Shown: positions 5,026 to 10,254 of the stretch, one piece after another
How the letters are laid out: every line of letters begins with the position of its first letter
Position numbering within the stretch: position 1 is the first letter of the stretch
From: Acidimicrobiia bacterium
GTDB lineage: Bacteria; Actinomycetota; Acidimicrobiia; IMCC26256; BP-133
Direction: 5' to 3'
NCBI GenBank assembly: GCA_025934385.1
Contig: JAICYE010000047.1
Coordinates: 1-10,254, forward strand
Length of the DNA: 10,254 nucleotides
Position numbers and translations under genes: made by a program
The notes under the pieces: model-generated
The model's database searches: none
What the model was told of the DNA's origin: nothing
Seen by the model: only the letters and a program-made list of their open reading frames with translations

Positions 5026-7689
5026 GTGGTGCAGTCGATCAGTGATATGCGGCCGCAACCGGCGCGGCCGTCGGGGGGGCGTGTCCCGCCCCACAACATC
5101 GAGGCCGAGGAGTCGCTCCTCGGGGCGATGCTCCTGTCGAAGGACGCCATCGCTTCGGCGGTGGAGTCGGTCAGCCCGGAGGACTTCTACAAGCCGGCGC
5201 ATGGCCACCTCTTCGAGGCGATCCAGACGCTCTACGGCCGGGGGGAGCCGGTCGACCCGGTGACGGTGGCCGAGGAGCTGCGGAGGGCCGACCTCCTCGA
5301 GGCGCTCGGAGGCAAGCAGGCGATCCTGCGGATCCAGGTCGGCACGCCGGCGGCGGCCAACGCCGCCCACTACGCCAAGATCGTCGAGGAGCACGCGCTG
5401 CTACGCCGTCTGATCAGCGTGGCCGGCGAGATCGCCGAGATGGGCTACGAGATGCCCGACGATGTGACCGGGACGCTCGACCGGTCCGAGACGCTCATCT
5501 TCGAGGTGGCCAACCGGCGGCTGTCGTCGTCGCTGAAGGGGATCTATCCAGCGCTGCAGGAGAGCCTGGAGCAGCTCGAGGCGCTGTTCGAGCGGGACGG
5601 TTCGATGACCGGCGTCCCGTCGGGCTACATCGATCTCGACGAGGTGCTGCTCGGCTTCCAGCCGTCGAACCTCATTGTGGTGGCGGCCCGGCCCGGGCAG
5701 GGCAAGACGAGCTTCGCCCTCGGGGCGGCGTCCCACGTGGCCCTCGAGACGCGGCGGCCGGTGGTGTTCTTCTCGATGGAGATGGGCTACCTGGAGCTGA
5801 CCCAGCGGATGCTGGCCGCCGAAGCCGGGGTCAACTCCCGCCTGCTGCGGACGGGCCGCATCCCCGAGAGCGACTGGACGAAGATCAGCCACGCCGTCGG
5901 CCGGCTGGCCGAGGCGCCGTTCTACATCGACGACAACGCCCATCTCACCGTGATGGAGATGCGGGCCAAGTGCCGCCGCCTCAAGGCCATGCACGGCGAC
6001 CTCGGCCTCGTCGTCGTCGACTACCTCCAGTTGATGAGCACCCCCCGCCGGTCGGAGAACCGCCAGGTCGAGGTGTCGGAGCTGTCCCGGGGCCTCAAGA
6101 TCCTGGCCCGCGACCTCGAGACCCCGGTGATGGCCCTGTCCCAGCTCAACCGCTCGCTGGAGTACCGCACCGACAAGCGCCCGATGCTCGCCGATCTCCG
6201 TGAGTCGGGCTGCCTGACCGGCGACACCCGACTCCTCCGGGCCGACAACGGCTCCGAGGTGACCCTGGCCGAGCTCGTCCGCACCGCCGCCCGCAACGTG
6301 CCCGTCTGGAGCCTCGATGAGGGGTGGCGCCTCGTCCCCGCCACCCTGACCCACGCCTTCCCGAGCGGCGTGAAGCCCGTCTACCGCCTCCGGCTGGCGT
6401 CCGGCCGCCAGCTCCGCGCCACCGCCAACCACAAGTTCCGCACGGTCAACGGCTGGGAAGCCCTCGGGCGCCTCATCCCAGGCGATCGCATCGCCGTGCC
6501 TCGGCTGGTGCCCGCTCCCGACCGCACGCGGCGGTGGCCGGAGGCCGAGGTCGTCCTGCTCGCCCACCTCCTCGGCGACGGCAGCATCCGGCGGCGACAG
6601 CCGCTCTTCTACGTGAGCACCGACGAGGCGAACCTGGCCGCGGTCAGCGCTGCCGCCGCCCATTTCGGCGTCGAGGCTCGGCGGGAGCCGACGAAGGGTT
6701 GTCGGCGGCTGGCGCTGCCGGCTCCGACAAGGCTCGCCCGGGGTCGTCGGAACCCGATCGCCGCTTGGCTCGACGGGCTCGGCGTGTACGGGCGGCGGGC
6801 CTATGAGATGTTTGTTCCGGCCCAGGTGTTCTCGCTGCCCGATGACCAGGTGGCCCTGTTCCTCCGGCATCTGTGGGCCACCGACGGTTCCGTGACCGTA
6901 CGTCCGGCGGGCGCCTCCGGGCCGCCGGGCCGGGTCTACTACGCCAGCACAAGCCGGGCGCTCATCGAGGACGTTCGGCTGCTTCTGCTTCGGCTGCGTA
7001 TTCAGTCGCGAGTGAAGTCGACGACGAAGGCCGGCTACCGCGCCTGTTTCCAGGTCGACATCTACGGCGTGGCCGACCAGCGGCGCTTCTGCGAGGTCGT
7101 AGGGGTGCACGGCGAGCGGGGTGTCGCCTGCCGACGCCTCCTCTCCGCCATCGAGGGTCGTGTCGCCAATCCGAACGCCGACACGATCCCCAGGGAGATC
7201 CGACCCCGCATCGTGGCCGCCATGGCGCGCGCCGGGCTGAGCCACCGCGACCTGGCGACCGCCCTTGGCGAGCAGTACTGCGGCAGCTACCTCCTCGGCA
7301 GCGAGCGTCGGGCCCGTTCGTCACCCCGGGGCCGCCTGGAGGCGATCGCCCAGGCCTTGGGAGACAAGGAACTCCTCGCCCTGGCCACGTCCGACGTGGC
7401 CTGGGACCGGATCGTGGCCATCGAGCCGCTCGGGGAGGAGGAGGTTTTCGACGCCACCGTGCTCGGCACCCACAACTTCGTGGCCGACGGCGTGGTGGCC
7501 CACAACTCGATCGAACAGGACGCCGACGTCGTGGCGTTCATCTACCGGGACGACTCCTACAACCCGGAGTCGAACGAGAAGGGCACGGCCGAGATCATCG
7601 TGGCCAAGCACCGCAACGGCCCGACCGCCAAGGTCCGCCTGGCCTTCCTCGAGCACCTCACCAAGTTCGCCAACATGGCCCGCCGGTAG
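5026..7689 (+). CDS. dnaB: Replicative DNA helicase DnaB with an in-frame intein
   Basis: 887-residue precursor; removing the intein (396-827) leaves 455 residues, the normal DnaB size. DnaB is the hexameric ATP-driven helicase that unwinds the replication fork and works with primase. The N-terminal domain starts at PHNIEAEESLLGAML (about 22-36). The RecA-type ATPase domain has Walker A ARPGQGKT (221-228), FFSMEM, and Walker B LVVVDYLQLM (about 328-337), then the LSQLNRSLE motif. The intein splits the conserved RESG/SIEQDADVV motif, which is restored on splicing. The C-terminus is GPTAKVRLAFLEHLTKFANM. The GTG at 5026 has AGAAGAGG 7 nt upstream; a later ATG at 5047 would also keep all conserved parts. 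The gene has its own promoter with a LexA-type box and is followed by an 88-bp gap. Confidence 0.97.
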   Translation: MVQSISDMRPQPARPSGGRVPPHNIEAEESLLGAMLLSKDAIASAVESVSPEDFYKPAHGHLFEAIQTLYGRGEPVDPVTVAEELRRADLLEALGGKQAILRIQVGTPAAANAAHYAKIVEEHALLRRLISVAGEIAEMGYEMPDDVTGTLDRSETLIFEVANRRLSSSLKGIYPALQESLEQLEALFERDGSMTGVPSGYIDLDEVLLGFQPSNLIVVAARPGQGKTSFALGAASHVALETRRPVVFFSMEMGYLELTQRMLAAEAGVNSRLLRTGRIPESDWTKISHAVGRLAEAPFYIDDNAHLTVMEMRAKCRRLKAMHGDLGLVVVDYLQLMSTPRRSENRQVEVSELSRGLKILARDLETPVMALSQLNRSLEYRTDKRPMLADLRESGCLTGDTRLLRADNGSEVTLAELVRTAARNVPVWSLDEGWRLVPATLTHAFPSGVKPVYRLRLASGRQLRATANHKFRTVNGWEALGRLIPGDRIAVPRLVPAPDRTRRWPEAEVVLLAHLLGDGSIRRRQPLFYVSTDEANLAAVSAAAAHFGVEARREPTKGCRRLALPAPTRLARGRRNPIAAWLDGLGVYGRRAYEMFVPAQVFSLPDDQVALFLRHLWATDGSVTVRPAGASGPPGRVYYASTSRALIEDVRLLLLRLRIQSRVKSTTKAGYRACFQVDIYGVADQRRFCEVVGVHGERGVACRRLLSAIEGRVANPNADTIPREIRPRIVAAMARAGLSHRDLATALGEQYCGSYLLGSERRARSSPRGRLEAIAQALGDKELLALATSDVAWDRIVAIEPLGEEEVFDATVLGTHNFVADGVVAHNSIEQDADVVAFIYRDDSYNPESNEKGTAEIIVAKHRNGPTAKVRLAFLEHLTKFANMARR
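6211..7506 (+). mobile_element. DnaB intein with LAGLIDADG homing endonuclease
   Basis: 432 residues from C396 to N827. Block A is CLTGDTRLL at the N-terminus; block B is RATANHKF with the TxxH motif T466-H469; block F is VFDATVLGTHNF (807-818); block G is NFVADGVVAHN ending in H826-N827, followed by S828 of the extein. All splicing residues are present, so it should be active. The endonuclease motifs are LLAHLLGDGSI (511-521) and FLRHLWATDGSV (612-623); both acidic residues (D518, D620) are kept. Between them and block F, residues about 728-784 resemble a helix-turn-helix (GLSHRDLATALGEQY). From memory, the insertion point matches that of the Synechocystis DnaB intein, which also lies between RESG and SIEQ. 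Confidence 0.95.
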
Positions 7690-7777
7690 CCGGAGCGACG
7701 CGCCGGATTGGACGGTGTCGCCGGGCAGGCCGAAAGCTACGCACGGCGATCAGCGACACGAACGGAGGCGGGGCGGG

Positions 7778-8224
7778 ATGGCACTGGAAGGCGAGTACGT
7801 ACCGAGCGCGGCGAAGTGGGTGCGCGACCAGGTCGAGGCCTACGAGCGCTCCGGCGGCCGGGAGGCCAACACCCTGCGCGACACCGGCCTGCCGGTGATC
7901 ATCGTGACCATGCGGGGCAACAAGAGCGGGAGCGTCCGCAAGATCGCCCTGATGCGGGTGGAGCACGGCGGCGAGTACGCCCTGGTCGCCTCGAAGGGCG
8001 GGTCCCCCCAGCACCCGGTCTGGTACCACAACCTGAAGGCGCACCCCGACGAGGTCACCGTCCAGGACGGGCCGACCCCGATGCCGGTCAGCGTGCGGGA
8101 GGTCAGCGGCGACGAGCGGGCCGCCTGGTGGGAGCGGGCGGTCGCCGCCTATCCCCCCTACGCCGAGTACCAGCAGAAGACCGACCGGCAGATCCCGGTC
8201 TTCGTGGCCGGCCCGAAGAAATAG
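7778..8224 (+). CDS. Ddn-family F420(H2)-dependent oxidoreductase
   Basis: 148 residues of the deazaflavin-dependent nitroreductase (Ddn/FDOR-A) family, a small split-beta-barrel fold that uses cofactor F420. Seen: LPVIIVTMRGNKSGSVRKIAL (the GxxSGxxRxxPL-type F420 phosphate region, about 43-63), YALVASKGGSPQHPVWYHNL (the ASxGG..HPxWYxNL signature, about 70-89), and the C-terminal GDERAAWWERAVAAYPPYAEYQQKTDRQIPVF, typical of the family. The substrate is not predictable; relatives reduce quinones or activate nitroimidazoles. It is probably cytoplasmic or peripheral at the membrane. ATG 7778 has GGAGG 9 nt upstream. mtfA follows 28 bp later, so the two may be co-transcribed. Confidence 0.92.
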   Translation: MALEGEYVPSAAKWVRDQVEAYERSGGREANTLRDTGLPVIIVTMRGNKSGSVRKIALMRVEHGGEYALVASKGGSPQHPVWYHNLKAHPDEVTVQDGPTPMPVSVREVSGDERAAWWERAVAAYPPYAEYQQKTDRQIPVFVAGPKK

Positions 8225-8252
8225 GCGCCGCGCCGGCGGCGTTCGAAGTGAC

Positions 8253-9023
8253 ATGCGGTTCCTGAGGCGGCGCCCGGCGGCGACGCTGCCTTCCGACTGG
8301 GTGCAGATCGTCGAGCGCAACGTCGCCCACTGGGCCGTCCTCGACGCCGATGAGCGGGCGCGGCTCCGGCAGGACATGGAGGCGCTGGTCGGGCGGAAGC
8401 GGTGGGAGGCGGCCCAGGGCTTCAGCCTCACCGACGAGATCCGCACGGTCGTCGCCGCCCAGGCGGCGCTGCTGATCCTCGGCCTCGACTTCCGCTGGTA
8501 CCGGGCGGTGCAGGCGATCGTCGTCCACCCGTCGATCGTCGTGTCCCACGAACCGAGGCCCGGGCCGGCCGGTACGTACGAGGACGGCCCGTTCACGCTG
8601 CTCGGCCTGGCCGATCACAACTACGGCCCGGTCCTCATCGCCTGGGACGAGGCCCGGGCCAACGCCCGTCACCCGGAGCGGGGCCACGACGTCGTCCTGC
8701 ACGAGTTCGCCCACAAGCTTGACATGCTCGACGACGTCGTCAACGGGACGCCGCCGCTCCACCGCCGGGAGGACGGCCCGGCCTGGCACGACGTCTGCAC
8801 CCGGGAGCTGGCCCTGCTCCGGGCCGGCTACGGCTGGCCGCTGCGGGACTACGGCGGCACCGACCCCGGCGAGTTCTTCGCCGTGGCCACCGAGGCCTTC
8901 TTCGACCTGCCGCTGGAGCTGGAGGCGGCCAAGCCCGAGCTCTACGGGGTGCTGCGGACGTTCTACCGCCAGGACCCGGCCGCCCGGGCCCGCCGAGCGG
9001 CGGGCGGGGAGCCCGTCCTCTAG
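8253..9023 (+). CDS. mtfA: MtfA-like zinc metallopeptidase (M90)
   Basis: 256 residues. MtfA in E. coli is a soluble aminopeptidase that binds the repressor Mlc and so affects glucose uptake; in actinobacteria the partner is unknown. The zinc site is HEFAHKLD (H150, E151, H154) and the third ligand should be E214 in GEFFAVATEAFF (207-217), the spacing seen in MtfA. Other family marks are LPSDWVQIVERNVAHW near the N-terminus, GFSLTDEIRTVVAAQAALLILGLDFRWY, a conserved YEDGPFTLLG-like loop, and the C-terminal ELYGVLRTFYRQDP. No signal peptide or membrane segment. The start ATG has no strong Shine-Dalgarno. The stop codon overlaps a -10-like box serving the next gene. Confidence 0.93.
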   Translation: MRFLRRRPAATLPSDWVQIVERNVAHWAVLDADERARLRQDMEALVGRKRWEAAQGFSLTDEIRTVVAAQAALLILGLDFRWYRAVQAIVVHPSIVVSHEPRPGPAGTYEDGPFTLLGLADHNYGPVLIAWDEARANARHPERGHDVVLHEFAHKLDMLDDVVNGTPPLHRREDGPAWHDVCTRELALLRAGYGWPLRDYGGTDPGEFFAVATEAFFDLPLELEAAKPELYGVLRTFYRQDPAARARRAAGGEPVL

Positions 9024-9026
9024 CCT
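9021..9026 (+). promoter_or_regulatory. Possible -10 of a leaderless transcript before the MDMPI-type gene
   Basis: TAGCCT begins at the TAG stop of mtfA and is followed by 7 bases and an ATG at 9034. It matches TANNNT and the spacing seen at 364-369, 928-933 and 2469-2474. No Shine-Dalgarno is present between it and the ATG. Confidence 0.35.
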
Positions 9027-9033
9027 CGTTTCC

Positions 9034-9783
9034 ATGGAGATCTCAGACTGGCTCGACGCCGTCCGCACCAACTCGGCGCTGCTGGCCCGGGCCGCCCGGA
9101 AAGCCGGTCCCGAGGCGCCCGTCGCCACCTGCCCCGGGTGGACGATGTCCGACCTCCTCAGCCACGTCAGCGCCGTGCACCGATGGGTGACCGAGATCGT
9201 GCAGACGAAGGCGCAGGAACGGGTGCGCCGCTCCGAGGTGCCCCAGCCGGGCGCCGGCGACGACCTCGTCGGGTGGTTCGAGGCCGGCGCGGCCGGCGTG
9301 GCGAGCGCCCTGGAAGCGATCGACCCCGAGACGCCGGTGTGGACGTGGGTCTCGAACGGCCCCGCTCCGGCCCGCTTCTGGAGCCGGCGGATGGCCCATG
9401 AGACGGCGATCCACCGGATCGACGCCGAGTCGGCCGCCGCCGGTCCCGGCGCGGTCGAGCCGGCGGGGCTGGCCGCCGACGGGATCGACGAGGTGCTCGA
9501 CCTCCTGGCCACGGTCCAGATGGGGCCGGAGGACCGTCTGGCCGGCTTCACGGCGAGCTACCACTTCCACACCACCGACGTCCCCGGCGAGTGGATCATC
9601 GCCATAGTCGGCGGCAGCGACCGCGTCACGGTGCGCCGGGAGCACGCCAAGGCCGACGTCGCCGTTCGGGGCTCGGCCTCCGACCTGGAGCTGTTCGTCT
9701 ACAACCGCCGGGGCGGCGACGGCCTCGACGTCTTCGGCGACCCGGCCCTGGTCGCCGCCTGGAGCGAACGCGTCCACTTCTGA
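9034..9783 (+). CDS. Mycothiol-dependent (maleylpyruvate isomerase-type) DinB-fold enzyme
   Basis: 249 residues. The N-terminal DinB-like metal domain carries CPGWTMSDLLSHVSAVHRW (33-51, with H44) and RRMAHETAIHRIDAE, whose E123-x3-H127 matches the ExxxH metal pair of C. glutamicum mycothiol-dependent maleylpyruvate isomerase. The C-terminal part (about 150-249) has a GSDRVTVRREHAKADVAVRGSASDLELF segment of the SCP2-like type. Such enzymes use mycothiol as a cofactor or substrate for isomerisation or thiol transfer, but most family members have no known substrate, and no aromatic-degradation genes are nearby. The start has no Shine-Dalgarno but a -10-like box 7 nt upstream. It overlaps the next gene by one base (TGATG), so their translation is probably coupled. 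Confidence 0.88.
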   Translation: MEISDWLDAVRTNSALLARAARKAGPEAPVATCPGWTMSDLLSHVSAVHRWVTEIVQTKAQERVRRSEVPQPGAGDDLVGWFEAGAAGVASALEAIDPETPVWTWVSNGPAPARFWSRRMAHETAIHRIDAESAAAGPGAVEPAGLAADGIDEVLDLLATVQMGPEDRLAGFTASYHFHTTDVPGEWIIAIVGGSDRVTVRREHAKADVAVRGSASDLELFVYNRRGGDGLDVFGDPALVAAWSERVHF

Positions 9784-10007
9784 TGGGCTTCTACGACGAG
9801 GTCCTCCGGGAACTGCTGGTGGCCATGGGCGCGGCGCTGTTCGTCGGCAACCTGATGGCGCTGATCCGCCGGCGGGCACCGGCCGCGCCGAACCAGTCGG
9901 AGGACGGGCACGAGCTCACCCAGGCGCCGCTCGGCCGGACGATCACCTACCTGGTGCTCGGCTTCGTCGTCGCCATCTGGGGCATCGCTTCCCTGGTGAC
10001 CGGCTAG
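9783..10007 (+). CDS. Small two-helix membrane protein, function unknown
   Basis: 74 residues, MGFYDEVLRELLVAMGAALF at the start. Two hydrophobic helices are visible, about 11-27 (LLVAMGAALFVGNLMAL) and 53-73 (ITYLVLGFVVAIWGIASLVTG), joined by a charged, Pro-rich cytoplasmic or external loop with RRRAPAAP and SEDGHELTQ. No family recognised. Its ATG shares the A of the upstream TGA stop (TGATG), so it is very likely translated together with the MDMPI-type gene, although that gene looks cytoplasmic. An unstructured Arg-rich loop after the first helix suggests that side faces the cytoplasm. Confidence 0.7.
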   Translation: MGFYDEVLRELLVAMGAALFVGNLMALIRRRAPAAPNQSEDGHELTQAPLGRTITYLVLGFVVAIWGIASLVTG

Positions 10008-10009
10008 AC

Positions 10010-10030
10010 GCCCGCCGGCGCCTCGCGGGC
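10010..10030 (+). terminator. Weak hairpin after the last gene
   Basis: GCCCGC (10010-10015) pairs with GCGGGC (10025-10030) around a 9-nt loop, two bases after the stop codon. It has no U-tract. It could help end the MDMPI-type/membrane-protein transcript; support is limited to position and pairing. Confidence 0.3.
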
Positions 10031-10042
10031 CCGTGTCAACGG

Positions 10043-10096
10043 TGACCTCCGGCCGTTGGTCATTGACCTGCCATACGCAGTTCGTGACCGGAGGTC
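10043..10096. repeat. TGACC repeated at exact 21-bp intervals with inverted copies
   Basis: TGACC occurs at 10043, 10064 and 10085, each 21 bp (two helical turns) apart on the same face. GGTCA at 10058-10062 forms an 11-bp dyad with the second copy. The outer arms GACCTCCGG (10044-10052) and CCGGAGGTC (10088-10096) are a perfect 9-bp inverted repeat. It lies in a gene-free stretch and looks like an operator array or a long hairpin. Confidence 0.45.
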
Positions 10097-10140
10097 GACG
10101 GTACCCGCACCCGATCGGCACGTCTGAGTGGCGTCGTACG

Positions 10141-10249
10141 CTGGCGGTCGGCCGCCAGAGGAAGCGGCGGGAGGCGCACTCGACTTCGGTCGGCAGGTCC
10201 ATGATGGCGAGAGCTTGAGACCACCAGTTCGACTCCGGCTCTGGTGGCC
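10141..10249 (+). other. Structured segment, possibly an unidentified RNA
   Basis: No convincing gene lies in 10008-10254. This part holds a hairpin CTGGCGG/CCGCCAG (10141-10147, 10152-10158; loop TCGG), a hairpin CGAC-TTCG-GTCG (10181-10192) with the very stable C(UUCG)G loop, and CCACCAG/CTGGTGG (10221-10227, 10241-10247). GGCCGCCAGAG (10150-10160) can instead pair with CTCTGGTGGCC (10239-10249), 11 bp with one G-U, enclosing 78 nt. I cannot assign it to a known RNA family; the strand is chosen because the UUCG loop is on plus. Confidence 0.35.
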
Positions 10250-10254
10250 AACCC

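Noticed and set aside
5401..7245. A 614-residue open frame on the minus strand inside dnaB
   Set aside because: Antisense shadow of a well-supported gene; no recognisable domain.
7715..7777. A c-di-GMP (GEMM) riboswitch before the Ddn-family gene, from GGGCA, GAAAG and ACGCA
   Set aside because: The P2 stem around GAAA cannot form and the conserved AAACC and AAAGC parts are missing. GTGTCGC/GCGACAC (7715-7721, 7753-7759) is only a loose long-loop pairing.
10033..10218. A 61-residue open frame in the right-hand gene-free stretch
   Set aside because: No ribosome site, Arg/Ser-rich composition, no domain, and it covers the repeat and hairpins.
10153..10250. A tRNA (possibly Sec-like) ending in GGCCA with TTCGACTCC
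   Set aside because: An 8-bp acceptor stem can be drawn, but the T-stem has two mismatches, no anticodon arm with a sensible anticodon (no TCA) is found, and no D-arm fits.

Overview
High-GC DNA from an actinobacterium. Three families support this: a DUF5318 protein, a mycothiol-dependent (MDMPI-type) enzyme and a Ddn-type F420-dependent enzyme. A GAAC-N4-GTTC SOS box fits too. The order padR (-) / DUF5318 (+) ... rpsF-ssb-rplI ... dnaB resembles the Mycobacterium tuberculosis block Rv0047c-Rv0058 near oriC (recalled, not searched), but the genes between differ: there is no ponA1, and rpsR is absent between ssb and rplI. A deep-branching class such as Acidimicrobiia is possible; the sequence alone does not settle the class.

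Layout. 1-233 (-): truncated PadR-family regulator facing a perfect 21-bp palindrome that is probably its operator. 377-742 (+) and 752-919 (-): two small zinc-ribbon proteins with convergent stops, DUF5318 and an unnamed 55-aa protein. 1007-2471: panB and a membrane-anchored DUF192 protein. 2482-3267: class I SAM methyltransferase. 3381-4728: a leader with mutually exclusive hairpins, then rpsF, ssb and rplI. 4729-5025: a strong GC hairpin, then a -35/-10 promoter with an actinobacterial-type LexA box directly on its -10 and start region. 5026-7689: dnaB interrupted in frame by a 432-residue intein with a LAGLIDADG endonuclease. 7778-10007: Ddn-family enzyme, MtfA-like zinc peptidase, MDMPI-type enzyme and a small two-helix membrane protein. 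10008-10254: no gene, but a 21-bp-period TGACC repeat and a structured segment.

How it works together. The core is replication and translation: S6, SSB, L9 and the replicative helicase. The other genes serve CoA biosynthesis (panB), redox or thiol chemistry (Ddn-like, MDMPI) and envelope or proteolysis roles. Several genes lack a usable Shine-Dalgarno sequence but carry a TANNNT -10 box 7-8 nt before the start codon, which points to leaderless transcripts.

Most worth checking: the SOS-type operator in front of the intein-bearing dnaB, the switch-like rpsF leader retained although rpsR is gone, and the structured segment at the right edge.
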